A DNA stretch of 17,393 bases from Flavobacteriales bacterium UBA5871 (GTDB lineage Bacteria; Bacteroidota; Bacteroidia; Flavobacteriales_D; Crocinitomicaceae). This document shows, in pieces, positions 1-6,685 of the stretch. The DNA lies in contig DJFN01000051.1 in NCBI GenBank assembly GCA_002432085.1, positions 1,964 to 19,356 of the forward strand, written 5' to 3'. The stretch's first letter is position 1. Every line of letters starts with the position of its first letter. Position numbers and translations under genes: made by a program. The notes below the pieces were generated by a model. That model saw nothing but the letters and a program-made list of their open reading frames with translations. It did not search any database and had not been told where the DNA came from.

Positions 1-28
1 TGACCATTGACCATTGACCATTGAAATT
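1..28. repeat. Tandem heptamer array (TGACCAT)x3
   Basis: Three exact copies of TGACCAT lie at 1-7, 8-14 and 15-21. A degenerate fourth unit, TGAAATT, is at 22-28. The array ends six bases before the permease start codon and may continue beyond the left edge. Because 7 is not a multiple of 3, the unit puts TGA in every forward frame, so the array cannot be coding on this strand. It is one of several intergenic arrays with a 7-bp period in this window. Its role is unknown. Confidence 0.85.
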
Positions 29-33
29 AAACT

Positions 34-771
34 ATGAATTTTTTCACACACTTGGGCCGTTACCTGTTAATGATCAAGGGTATGTTTTCAAAACCTGAGA
101 ACATGCGCCTGTACTGGAAAGAGTTGATGCATCAATGCAACGAGATAGGTATACGCTCCGTAGGCATTGTGGTGATCATTTCCATTTTTCTTGGTGCGGT
201 AACAACGGTGCAAACTGCTTACCAGCTTATTACTCCGCTTATTCCAAAAACAGTTATCGCCATTATTGTGCGTGATAATATCATTCTTGAATTAGCCCCT
301 ACACTTATTTGCGTGGTATTAGCAGGTGTAGTTGGTTCACGTATTGCATCGGAGTTGGGCAACATGCGCATCAGTGAACAGATCGATGCATTGGAGATCA
401 TGGGTATCAATACAAAAACCTATCTCATTTTACCAAAAATTGTTGCAGCGTTAATTGTTGTTCCCTGTTTGGTTGTACTTGCAGCGGTGCTTGGCATCTG
501 GGGTGGTAAAATGGCCGGATCATTATCAGGTATTCTTCCTCCTGAAATTTACAATGATGGTTTGCTTGAAGATTTTATTCCATACAACGTTGTGTTTGCA
601 ATGAGTAAAACATACACGTATGCATTTATTATATCGAGCGTACCTGCCTATTATGGTTATCATGTACAAGGAGGTTCATTGGAAATTGGTCGTGCAAGTA
701 CCAAATCAGTGATCGTAAGTTGTATTTTAATTTTATTGGCCGATTATGCACTTGCTGCAATACTATTATAA
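34..771 (+). CDS. MlaE/YrbE-family ABC transporter permease
   Basis: Probable inner-membrane permease of an Mla-type lipid transporter, which moves phospholipids between inner and outer membranes. The 245-residue protein is the usual length for the family. It has an amphipathic N-terminus, then hydrophobic segments at about 41-65, 82-105, 132-158, 185-208 and 225-245. The stretch ELAPTLICVVLAGVVGSRIA (about 86-105), followed by ELGNMRISEQIDALEIMGIN, is the family hallmark. The stop at 769-771 is 3 nt before the ATPase start, so the two genes are almost certainly co-transcribed. No MCE/MlaD substrate-binding gene follows, so the third component must be encoded elsewhere. Family assignment is firm; the lipid substrate is inference. 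The gene is AT-rich compared with genes after 2600. Confidence 0.93.
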   Translation: MNFFTHLGRYLLMIKGMFSKPENMRLYWKELMHQCNEIGIRSVGIVVIISIFLGAVTTVQTAYQLITPLIPKTVIAIIVRDNIILELAPTLICVVLAGVVGSRIASELGNMRISEQIDALEIMGINTKTYLILPKIVAALIVVPCLVVLAAVLGIWGGKMAGSLSGILPPEIYNDGLLEDFIPYNVVFAMSKTYTYAFIISSVPAYYGYHVQGGSLEIGRASTKSVIVSCILILLADYALAAILL

Positions 772-773
772 CA

Positions 774-1583
774 ATGATTGAGATCAAGAACATACAGAAA
801 GGTTTTGATGGGCGCAAGGTGATCGATAATGTATCGGCCACGCTCGAAACAGGTAAATGCAATCTCATTATTGGTGCAAGTGGAAGCGGCAAAACTGTAT
901 TGATGAAATGCCTTGTTGGTTTATTTGAACCCGACAGTGGCGAGGTGTTATACGATGAAGACAGTATCACCAACATGAATGAAGAAGACAGGAAAATGTT
1001 GCGCCAGCAAATTGGTATGCTGTTCCAGGGGTCAGCTTTGTTTGATTCAATGACGGTGGAGCAAAATGTACGTTTCCCTTTGGATATGTTTACCAAACTC
1101 AGCGCAAAACAAAAACATGAAAAGGTAAACGAAGTATTGGCAAGGGTAAACCTTGCTGAAGCTAATAATAAATTTCCTGCAGAGATCAGTGGCGGTATGA
1201 AAAAACGTGTGGGTATTGCAAGAGCCATTGTCTTAAATCCAAAATTTTTGTTTTGTGATGAACCTAACTCAGGTCTTGATCCAAAAACATCATTGGTTAT
1301 TGATAAGCTTATTAAAGAGATCACCACCGAATATGGTATGACCACTGTGGTGAACACACACGACATGAACAGTGTAATGGAAATTGGTGATAAGATCATT
1401 TTCATGCATCAAGGTCATAAAGAATGGGAGGGCACAAATAAAGACATCATCTTTAGTAAGAATGAAGAACTTAATCAATTCATTTTTGCTTCCAACTTTT
1501 TGCAGGATGCCAAAGACATGCGTATGCTCGAAGCAAAAGGAAAGATCAGCGACGACAGAGATATGGACAAACTGTTGAAGTAG
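774..1583 (+). CDS. MlaF-like ABC transporter ATP-binding protein
   Basis: Cytoplasmic ATPase that should power the permease just upstream. The start at 774 (MIEIKNIQKGF) is preferred over the in-frame ATG at 720. It gives the standard ABC N-terminus and a 3-nt gap, whereas 720 would overlap the permease by about 50 nt. The 269-residue protein has Walker A GASGSGKT (34-41), the Q-loop at Gln85, signature ISGGMKKRVG (about 138-147), Walker B FLFCDEP (158-164), the D-loop SGLD, and the switch His196 in NTHD. The variant signature with Met after GG is typical of the MlaF/Ttg2A group. All catalytic motifs are intact. Confidence is high for ABC ATPase and good for the Mla subfamily. Confidence 0.94.
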   Translation: MIEIKNIQKGFDGRKVIDNVSATLETGKCNLIIGASGSGKTVLMKCLVGLFEPDSGEVLYDEDSITNMNEEDRKMLRQQIGMLFQGSALFDSMTVEQNVRFPLDMFTKLSAKQKHEKVNEVLARVNLAEANNKFPAEISGGMKKRVGIARAIVLNPKFLFCDEPNSGLDPKTSLVIDKLIKEITTEYGMTTVVNTHDMNSVMEIGDKIIFMHQGHKEWEGTNKDIIFSKNEELNQFIFASNFLQDAKDMRMLEAKGKISDDRDMDKLLK

Positions 1584-1613
1584 GCCCCTCCCAACCTCCC
1601 CAAAGGGAAGGAG
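1583..1613. repeat. C-rich/G-rich imperfect palindrome after the ATPase gene
   Basis: Immediately after the ATPase stop lies a run of C-rich pentamers (CCTCCC twice). It is followed by a partial hairpin at 1595-1611: CCTCCCC, loop AAA, GGGAAGG, with one mismatch, then GAGTAAAAAA. From memory, near-identical C-rich/G-rich elements are dispersed between genes in many Bacteroidota genomes; I could not check this. The lack of a T-tract argues against a classical + strand terminator. Confidence 0.55.
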
Positions 1614-1645
1614 TAAAAAACAGCAGCCTGATTAAATTGAACTTC

Positions 1646-2491
1646 ATGCATTATAAATCACTTTTATTCATTTGTTCTTTTTCATTTATTCTCCCCGTAC
1701 TTGCACACGAGTTTTGGCTGGAGCCACAGCAATATATTTTTTCAAGAACCGATGAGATCAATATCCGCTTCAAAGCGGGCGAGCATTTTAGGGGTGAAAA
1801 CTGGACTGGCAACCAGGAAAAAGTAAAGGAACTAAAACTTTATTATGCCGACATTATTGATGACCTCACTGATGCACTTAGCGACGAGAACGGTGACTCA
1901 CTACAATTCTCTTTGCATGAAGAGGGAACAGTAGTTGTTACTTTCAATAATCTCAATTCATTTATTAACCTGGAAGCAGAAAAATTTAACGCCTATCTTT
2001 TGGAAGAAGGTTTGCAAACTGTTCTTGACTACAGGAACCAGCATAACGAAAAAGATTCTGTTGGCAGAGAGTTTTACCAGCGCTCGGTGAAAACAATCAT
2101 GCAGGTGGGTGCACTTAAAACGGAAGTATATAAAAAACAAACAACGCTACCGGTCGATATTATTCCTCTCTCCCATCCCTACAAACTTAACAATGGTGAT
2201 ACACTAAAAGTGAAACTGTTGTTTAAAGGTGAACCGTTGGTGAATGCTAAAGTTCGTGCATGGCATAAACTGCTGGGCAAAGTAAAAGACACATCATATA
2301 TCAGCAATGCAAAAGGTGAGATCAGTTTCCCGGTTAAAACAACAGGCGAATGGATGCTTAGTTGTGTTACTATGATACGTGTGACAGATGATACTAATCC
2401 CAATCCTGTTGCTGCCTCCTGGCAAAGCTATTGGGGAAGTGTAACATGGGGTTATACAGGGAAGAACAGGATTACTTCAATGGCGAGATAA
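1646..2491 (+). CDS. DUF4198 domain-containing exported protein
   Basis: Probable periplasmic or surface protein of the DUF4198 group, whose members are often linked to metal uptake (NikM/CbiK-like context). The ATG at 1646 (MHYKSLLFIC) is preferred over a TTG three codons upstream because it starts a clean signal peptide: a Lys, a hydrophobic core at about 5-19, and probable cleavage after VLA at 20. The mature protein begins HEFWLEPQQYIF, the family's N-terminal signature with a His directly at the cleavage site. It ends ASWQSYWGSVTWGYTG, the typical DUF4198 end, so it is complete at 281 residues. The middle has a beta-rich segment (KLNNGDTLKVKLLFKGEPLVNAKV) like an Ig or transthyretin fold. 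It lies 62 nt behind the Mla-like pair. No metal transporter is adjacent, so metal handling is speculation. Confidence 0.85.
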   Translation: MHYKSLLFICSFSFILPVLAHEFWLEPQQYIFSRTDEINIRFKAGEHFRGENWTGNQEKVKELKLYYADIIDDLTDALSDENGDSLQFSLHEEGTVVVTFNNLNSFINLEAEKFNAYLLEEGLQTVLDYRNQHNEKDSVGREFYQRSVKTIMQVGALKTEVYKKQTTLPVDIIPLSHPYKLNNGDTLKVKLLFKGEPLVNAKVRAWHKLLGKVKDTSYISNAKGEISFPVKTTGEWMLSCVTMIRVTDDTNPNPVAASWQSYWGSVTWGYTGKNRITSMAR

Positions 2492-2501
2492 GAAAGACAG
2501 G

Positions 2502-2519
2502 GAACAATTGTTCGTTTTT
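2502..2519 (+). terminator. Weak hairpin plus T-tract after the DUF4198 gene
   Basis: The perfect 12-nt palindrome GAACAATTGTTC (2502-2513) is followed by G and TTTTT (2515-2519). It lies 11 nt after the DUF4198 stop. The stem has only 4 to 6 pairs, so this is a weak Rho-independent terminator candidate at best. Confidence 0.35.
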
Positions 2520-2539
2520 ATTAGAATGCAGAAAGCTCC

Positions 2540-2567
2540 AAATCTGCAATCGCAAATCTGAAATCCT
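2540..2567. repeat. Period-7 array (AAATCTG-type, four units)
   Basis: Four consecutive 7-bp units lie in register: AAATCTG, CAATCGC, AAATCTG, AAATCCT. The consensus is (A/C)AATC(T/G/C)(G/C/T). The array sits just upstream of the sucD promoter-like box. The unit differs from those at 1-28 and around 3556-4032, but the period is the same. Function unknown. Confidence 0.7.
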
Positions 2568-2581
2568 ACATCATCATCCCC

Positions 2582-2589
2582 TATCTTTG
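2582..2589 (+). promoter_or_regulatory. Candidate -7 promoter box for sucD
   Basis: TATCTTTG matches the Bacteroidota housekeeping -7 consensus TAnnTTTG and lies 23 nt upstream of the sucD ATG, giving a short leader. A clear -33 TTTG at the expected spacing was not found. Confidence 0.55.
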
Positions 2590-2612
2590 CGCCACCAAAC
2601 AAAGCAATTCTC

Positions 2613-3491
2613 ATGAGCATTCTCGTTAATAAAAACTCCAAAGTAATTGTGCAGGGTTTTACCGGTACAGAAGGTACTTTCCATGCAACGCAGATGATAG
2701 AGTATGGCACCAACGTGGTTGGAGGTGTTACGCCAAATAAAGGTGGAACCGAGCACCTGGGTAAACCGGTGTTCAATTCCGTTGCTGAAGCTGTAAAAGC
2801 TACAGGGGCGAACGTTTCAATCATTTTCGTTCCGCCAGGATTCGCAGCTGACGCAATTATGGAAGCTACTGAAGCCGGTATCGAACTGGTGGTTTGTATC
2901 ACAGAAGGTATTCCTGTTCAGGATATGGTTCGCGCAAAGAATTATTTACAGGGAACCAAAACAAGACTGATCGGACCAAACTGTCCGGGTGTAATCACTT
3001 CCGATGAATGTAAAGTAGGTATCATGCCTGGCTTTATCTTCAAAAAAGGACGTATCGGAATTGTTTCCAAATCAGGTACTCTTACTTATGAAGCTGCTGA
3101 CCAGGTTGCGAAAGCAGGTCTGGGTATCACAACCGCTATCGGTATCGGTGGCGACCCGATCATCGGAACCACAACGCGTGAGGCCGTTGAATTGCTGATG
3201 AACGATCCTGAAACAGAAGGAATCGTTATGATCGGTGAGATCGGTGGAAACCTGGAAGCTATCGCGGCTAAATGGATCAAGGAAAATGGGACCAAACCGG
3301 TTGTAGGATTCATCGCAGGTGAAACTGCACCAAAAGGCCGTACAATGGGTCACGCCGGCGCTATCGTCGGAGGTGAAGACGACACGGCAGAAGCTAAGAA
3401 ACGCATTATGCGCGAGTGCGGCATCCACGTGGTGGACTCCCCGGCTCAGATCGGTGCGAAAATGGCGGAAGTTATCGGAGTTACAGCCTAA
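2613..3491 (+). CDS. sucD: Succinate--CoA ligase (ADP/GDP-forming) alpha subunit
   Basis: TCA-cycle enzyme subunit that, with the beta subunit SucC, interconverts succinyl-CoA and succinate while making ATP or GTP. The protein is 292 residues, the normal length. It opens [21 protein letters not shown], the CoA-binding Rossmann segment (about 9-22). It contains GPNCPGVI (121-128), SKSGTLTYE (152-160) and GGDPIIGTT (179-187). GHAGAIVGG (246-254) carries the phosphohistidine, His247. All key motifs are intact. sucC is not adjacent. The gene stands alone between a promoter-like box at 2582 and a strong terminator at 3516. Codons are GC-richer and more regular than in the genes at 34-2491, as expected for a highly expressed gene. 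Confidence 0.98.
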   Translation: MSILVNKNSKVIVQGFTGTEGTFHATQMIEYGTNVVGGVTPNKGGTEHLGKPVFNSVAEAVKATGANVSIIFVPPGFAADAIMEATEAGIELVVCITEGIPVQDMVRAKNYLQGTKTRLIGPNCPGVITSDECKVGIMPGFIFKKGRIGIVSKSGTLTYEAADQVAKAGLGITTAIGIGGDPIIGTTTREAVELLMNDPETEGIVMIGEIGGNLEAIAAKWIKENGTKPVVGFIAGETAPKGRTMGHAGAIVGGEDDTAEAKKRIMRECGIHVVDSPAQIGAKMAEVIGVTA

Positions 3492-3515
3492 TTGGCTCTT
3501 CTTAATACTACACAG

Positions 3516-3554
3516 AATCCCGGCAGCGCTTATCTGTCGGGATTTCTTTTTGTT
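3516..3554 (+). terminator. Rho-independent terminator of sucD
   Basis: An 11-bp stem (AATCCCGGCAG at 3516-3526 with CTGTCGGGATT at 3534-3544, one G-U pair) has a 7-nt loop. It is followed by TCTTTTTGTT. It begins 25 nt after the sucD stop and is a textbook intrinsic terminator. Confidence 0.92.
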
Positions 3555-3555
3555 A

Positions 3556-3584
3556 GAAGTTTTAAAGTTCGAAGTTGGAAGTTG
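3556..3584. repeat. Left heptamer array flanking the four-helix-bundle gene
   Basis: The units are GAAGTTT (3556-3562), one extra T, AAAGTTC (3564-3570), GAAGTTG (3571-3577) and GAAGTTG (3578-3584). The array starts right at the end of the sucD terminator and ends 23 nt before the ATG at 3608. It is the reverse complement in type of the array at 4003-4032 on the other side of the gene. Confidence 0.8.
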
Positions 3585-3607
3585 CCTGAAAAATAGTATA
3601 TTAATGT

Positions 3608-3985
3608 ATGGCAACATTTACAACCTTTGAAGATATCCAGGTATGGAAACGCGGGCATGAAACCGCATTGAAGATTTATCAACTGAGCAATACCACTGAA
3701 TTAGATAAAGATTTTGGGCTAAAAAACCAGATGAGAAGAAGTGCTGTTTCAATTACCAGTAACATTGCTGAAGGATTTGACAGGAACAACAACAAAGAGT
3801 TTATTTATTTTTTGCGGATCGCAAAAGCTTCATCTTCTGAGCTTCGCTCACAGCTCTTACTGGCGAGGGATTTGAATTACATCGACGAAAACGATTTTAG
3901 CGCACTTAATCGCGAATTGATTGAAATTGGGAAGATGCTCACCGGACTTATGGTATATCTCAGACGAAAAGTCATGAAATCCTGA
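3608..3985 (+). CDS. Four-helix-bundle protein, 23S rRNA intervening-sequence (IVP/S23) family
   Basis: A 125-residue protein with the family's conserved pattern. The N-terminus is FEDIQVWKRGHE (7-18), then GLKNQMRRSAVSITSNIAEGFDR (about 37-59), EFIYFLRIAKASSSELRSQLLLA (about 64-86) and a C-terminal helix IGKMLTGLMVYLRRK. Members were first found inside 23S rRNA intervening sequences. In Bacteroidota many stand alone between genes, as here. The fold is related to the Avd accessory protein of diversity-generating retroelements; no reverse transcriptase or template repeat is seen here. Function is unknown, possibly nucleic-acid binding. The gene is AT-rich against its neighbours (21 G+C in the 60 bases 3721-3780, versus 35 at 3121-3180 in sucD). 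It is framed by inverted heptamer arrays, suggesting it arrived as a unit. Confidence 0.9.
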   Translation: MATFTTFEDIQVWKRGHETALKIYQLSNTTELDKDFGLKNQMRRSAVSITSNIAEGFDRNNNKEFIYFLRIAKASSSELRSQLLLARDLNYIDENDFSALNRELIEIGKMLTGLMVYLRRKVMKS

Positions 3986-4002
3986 CCGAACCTTCAAATT
4001 TT

Positions 4003-4032
4003 CAACTTCTAACTTCCAACTTCTAAACTTCC
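4003..4032. repeat. Right heptamer array flanking the four-helix-bundle gene
   Basis: CAACTTCT (4003-4010), AACTTCC (4011-4017), AACTTCT (4018-4024) and AAACTTCC (4025-4032) form a period-7 array, with diverged copies on both sides (CTTCAAAT at 3994-4000 and AAACTGG at 4033-4039). It is inverted relative to the GAAGTT array at 3556-3584. It starts about 17 nt after the four-helix-bundle stop and runs to within 20-30 nt of the queE start, so it forms most of the upstream region of the next operon. Confidence 0.8.
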
Positions 4033-4047
4033 AAACTGGAATATTGG

Positions 4048-4055
4048 TAATTTTG
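4048..4055 (+). promoter_or_regulatory. Candidate -7 promoter box for the queE operon
   Basis: TAATTTTG matches TAnnTTTG. It ends only 3 nt before the queE ATG at 4059, so transcription from it would start at or very close to the start codon, giving a leaderless or near-leaderless mRNA. No good -33 TTTG is present at the usual spacing, so support is moderate. Confidence 0.4.
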
Positions 4056-4058
4056 AAT

Positions 4059-4673
4059 ATGTCTCAACAACAATCCGTTTCTTACCCTGTCATGGAGCAC
4101 TTCTACACGCTTCAGGGCGAAGGCCGCTATGCCGGAACGGCAGCTTACTTTATCCGGCTGGGTGGCTGCGATGTGGGATGTGTCTGGTGTGATGTAAAAG
4201 AAAGCTGGGACGCCGATGCGCATCCGCAGATGAGTGTGGAAGCACTGGTGGAGCTGGCGAGTCAGTATCCGGGCGAATTGGTGGTGATTACGGGCGGTGA
4301 GCCTGCCATGTACGATCTGACGACGCTCGTGGATGCTTTGCACAAAGCGGGGAAATATGTGGCGATCGAAACATCCGGAGCGCATCCGTTGACCGGCAAT
4401 GTGGATTGGTATACGTTTTCACCGAAAAAATTCAAGGCGCCGGTGGCTGAGGCTTATGAAAAGGCTTCCGAGCTGAAAGTCGTGATCTATCATCGCTCCG
4501 ATTTTCAATGGGCGGAAGAGCATGCGCGTAACGTTTCGGACGATTGTCGGTTGTACCTTCAGCCGGAATGGTCAAAACAGGAACGGTTATTGCCTGAGCT
4601 GATCGAATATGTCAAACAACATCCGAAATGGACGGTTTCATTGCAAACCCATAAATACTTAAACATCCCATGA
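4059..4673 (+). CDS. queE: 7-carboxy-7-deazaguanine synthase (radical SAM)
   Basis: QueE converts 6-carboxy-tetrahydropterin to 7-carboxy-7-deazaguanine, a step toward preQ0 and queuosine in tRNA. The protein has 204 residues, starting from ATG 4059 (MSQQQSVSYP) rather than the TTG at 4044. It carries YTLQGEGRYAGTAAYFIRLGG (16-36) and then the radical-SAM cluster motif CxxxCxxC at Cys37, Cys41 and Cys44. VVITGGEPAMYD and ETSGAHP supply SAM and substrate contacts. The ending SLQTHKYLNIP is typical of QueE. Its stop TGA overlaps the next ATG (ATGA at 4670-4673), so translation of the lipoprotein gene is coupled. The other queuosine genes are not in this window. Confidence 0.95.
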   Translation: MSQQQSVSYPVMEHFYTLQGEGRYAGTAAYFIRLGGCDVGCVWCDVKESWDADAHPQMSVEALVELASQYPGELVVITGGEPAMYDLTTLVDALHKAGKYVAIETSGAHPLTGNVDWYTFSPKKFKAPVAEAYEKASELKVVIYHRSDFQWAEEHARNVSDDCRLYLQPEWSKQERLLPELIEYVKQHPKWTVSLQTHKYLNIP

Positions 4674-6685
4674 AATTCCTTTCATTGATCTGCACGATAT
4701 TGCTGGTATCCTGCTCTACCGCACAGCAAGTCTATTCTTCGAAGGACAAAAAGGCGGTTTCCCTGTTCGAGCAGGCGCAAAAAGCGCCCGAACAGTACCG
4801 CGATCCTAAAACAGGAAGGCCCAATTACCAGGAAGGACTCCGTTTGCTTGAAAAAGCCATCGAACGCGATCCGAATTTCTGGGAAGCGCACGTAGTGGCT
4901 GCAGAATTTGCCGAATATTCCAACATGGCGGAGGTTGCCATCGGGCATTATGAAAAGGCACTGGCGATCAAACCTGATCACAGTCCTTCGGGTGGCACAC
5001 ATTTCTACCTCGGGAACCTGTATTTCATAACCGGGCGTTACGACGACTGCATTCGTACGCTCGATATTTACACACGCAATCCGAAAGCGAACCCGCAATT
5101 TGTAAATGAAGCGCAGTCCATTATGGCTTCCGCCGAGTTCTCCAAACAAGCCATGAACAACCCGACGAAATTCGAGCCGGTGCATGTAGGCCCAGGCATT
5201 AACACAGCTGCGCCGGAATACTTTCCGACCATTACGGTAGACGGAAAAGTATTGCTGTTCACCCGAATGGTAAAAGACGATCGCGTGCCGATGTACGGGA
5301 AACAGGAAGATTTTTACGTCTCCGAGCTAAGTGATAAAAATACCTGGATGACGGCAATTGCAATGCCTCCGAATGTGAATACGGTTCATAATGAAGGAGC
5401 ACCGACTTTTGCTCCCGATGGACGTAGTCTGATCTTCGTGGCCTGCTCGGATGAATCGGGAACGTATTATGGTGAAAACCGTACCGGTAAAGGAACTTGC
5501 GATCTGTTTATTACGAAACGTCTTGGCTCGCGCTGGATCGATCCGGTAAACCTTCCGGGCGATGTCAATTCGGGAAACTGGGAGACTCAACCTTCTTTAT
5601 CTGCCGATGGAAAAACGCTGTATTTTGTTCGGGGACTGCGCGGGCGTGGTCGCATGGGCGATGCTGATATTTTCGTATCGACCCAAAAAGAAGACGGTTC
5701 GTGGGGAACACCGGTGAAACTGCCGAATACCGTTAATACGCCTTACCAGGAAGAATCCGTGTTGATTCACCCGGATGGAAAAACATTGTACTTCTCTTCC
5801 CGCGGTCATACCGGCATGGGCGGACTCGATATTTTCGTTTCCCGTATGGATGCGCAAGGCAACTGGTCGAAAGCGGAAAACCTTGGTTATCCTATCAACA
5901 GCCGCTTCGACGAAAACTCACTTATGGTGAGTCCTGACGGGGAAATTGCATTTTTTGCATCCGACCGTGAAGGTGGCTACGGCGATCTGGATATTTATTA
6001 CTTTGAAATGCCGGAGCAGTTTCGTCCGACCAAAACACTCTATTTCGACGGCCTCGTTTACGATGTGGAAACCAAAAAGCCGCTTGCAGGGAAATTCTCG
6101 CTGATCGACCTGAAAACGGGAAAAGAAGTTATTCGCTCCGAAGCCGATCCGGTTACAGGTGCATTTACCGTTTCGCTTCCGATCAACCAGGAATACGCCC
6201 TGAGCGTGAGCTTCCCGGGTTATAATAACTTTTCGGAGAACTTCAACATGACGATCGTTGAAAACCAGGAAGTCGTTCACATGGACGTTCCAATGATTCC
6301 GATCACCAACAGCGATGTGGCTGTAACCTTGAAAAACGTGTTCTTCGACTTTGGAAAAGCGACGCTTCGTCCGGAATCGACCATCGAGCTGAACAAGCTG
6401 CGTGATTTCCTGAAAGCCAATCCGACAGTGAAGATCGAAATCGGCGGACACACCGATACGCGCGGTGATGCGGCTGAAAACCTTACGCTTTCTCAAAACC
6501 GTGCAAAAGCCGTTTACGATTTTCTGATTGCACAAGGCATCGATGCGAAGCGTCTTTCCTACAAAGGCTACGGTGAAACGAAAACCAGAATCAGCGACGC
6601 TGAAATCGCGAAGCTGGCTACCGAGCTGGAGAAAGAAAAAGCACACCAGGAAAATCGTCGAACCGAATACCGTATTCTCAAGTAA
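4670..6685 (+). CDS. OmpA-family lipoprotein with TPR, PD40 propeller and regulatory-like domain (PorE-like)
   Basis: A 671-residue envelope lipoprotein. The signal peptide MKFLSLICTILLVSC has lipobox LVSC with acylated Cys15. Domains in order are: TPR-like helices (about 25-160, with ALAIKPDHSPSG); a PD40/WD40-type propeller with repeated [PD]DG-x-LxF blades (about 175-445, including FAPDGRSLIFVA, LSADGKTLYFVR, IHPDGKTLYFSS and VSPDGEIAFFAS); a carboxypeptidase-regulatory-like beta domain (about 456-540); and an OmpA C-terminal peptidoglycan-binding domain (about 553-671). The last has NVFFDFGKATL, GGHTDTRGD (Asp596) and NRAKAVYDFL (Arg611), the diaminopimelate contacts. This order and length match PorE (PG1058) of the Porphyromonas T9SS, which anchors the machine to peptidoglycan. 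Similar paralogues exist, so PorE identity is inference. Two T9SS cargo genes nearby fit the idea. Confidence 0.88.
   Translation: MKFLSLICTILLVSCSTAQQVYSSKDKKAVSLFEQAQKAPEQYRDPKTGRPNYQEGLRLLEKAIERDPNFWEAHVVAAEFAEYSNMAEVAIGHYEKALAIKPDHSPSGGTHFYLGNLYFITGRYDDCIRTLDIYTRNPKANPQFVNEAQSIMASAEFSKQAMNNPTKFEPVHVGPGINTAAPEYFPTITVDGKVLLFTRMVKDDRVPMYGKQEDFYVSELSDKNTWMTAIAMPPNVNTVHNEGAPTFAPDGRSLIFVACSDESGTYYGENRTGKGTCDLFITKRLGSRWIDPVNLPGDVNSGNWETQPSLSADGKTLYFVRGLRGRGRMGDADIFVSTQKEDGSWGTPVKLPNTVNTPYQEESVLIHPDGKTLYFSSRGHTGMGGLDIFVSRMDAQGNWSKAENLGYPINSRFDENSLMVSPDGEIAFFASDREGGYGDLDIYYFEMPEQFRPTKTLYFDGLVYDVETKKPLAGKFSLIDLKTGKEVIRSEADPVTGAFTVSLPINQEYALSVSFPGYNNFSENFNMTIVENQEVVHMDVPMIPITNSDVAVTLKNVFFDFGKATLRPESTIELNKLRDFLKANPTVKIEIGGHTDTRGDAAENLTLSQNRAKAVYDFLIAQGIDAKRLSYKGYGETKTRISDAEIAKLATELEKEKAHQENRRTEYRILK

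Noticed and set aside
629..1405. Minus-strand frame (258 codons) opposite the ATPase gene
   Set aside because: Antisense to an ABC ATPase with all motifs intact; no motif of its own.
2502..2519. Strong terminator after the DUF4198 gene
   Set aside because: The stem is only 4-6 bp, so it is listed as a weak candidate and not as a firm terminator.
3319..3630. Plus-strand frame of 103 codons overlapping the end of sucD
   Set aside because: It runs out of frame through sucD and its strong terminator, and the translation resembles no protein I know.
3556..4032. CRISPR array or diversity-generating retroelement
   Set aside because: Repeat units are only 7 bp with no spacers, and no cas gene, reverse transcriptase or template/variable repeat pair is visible.
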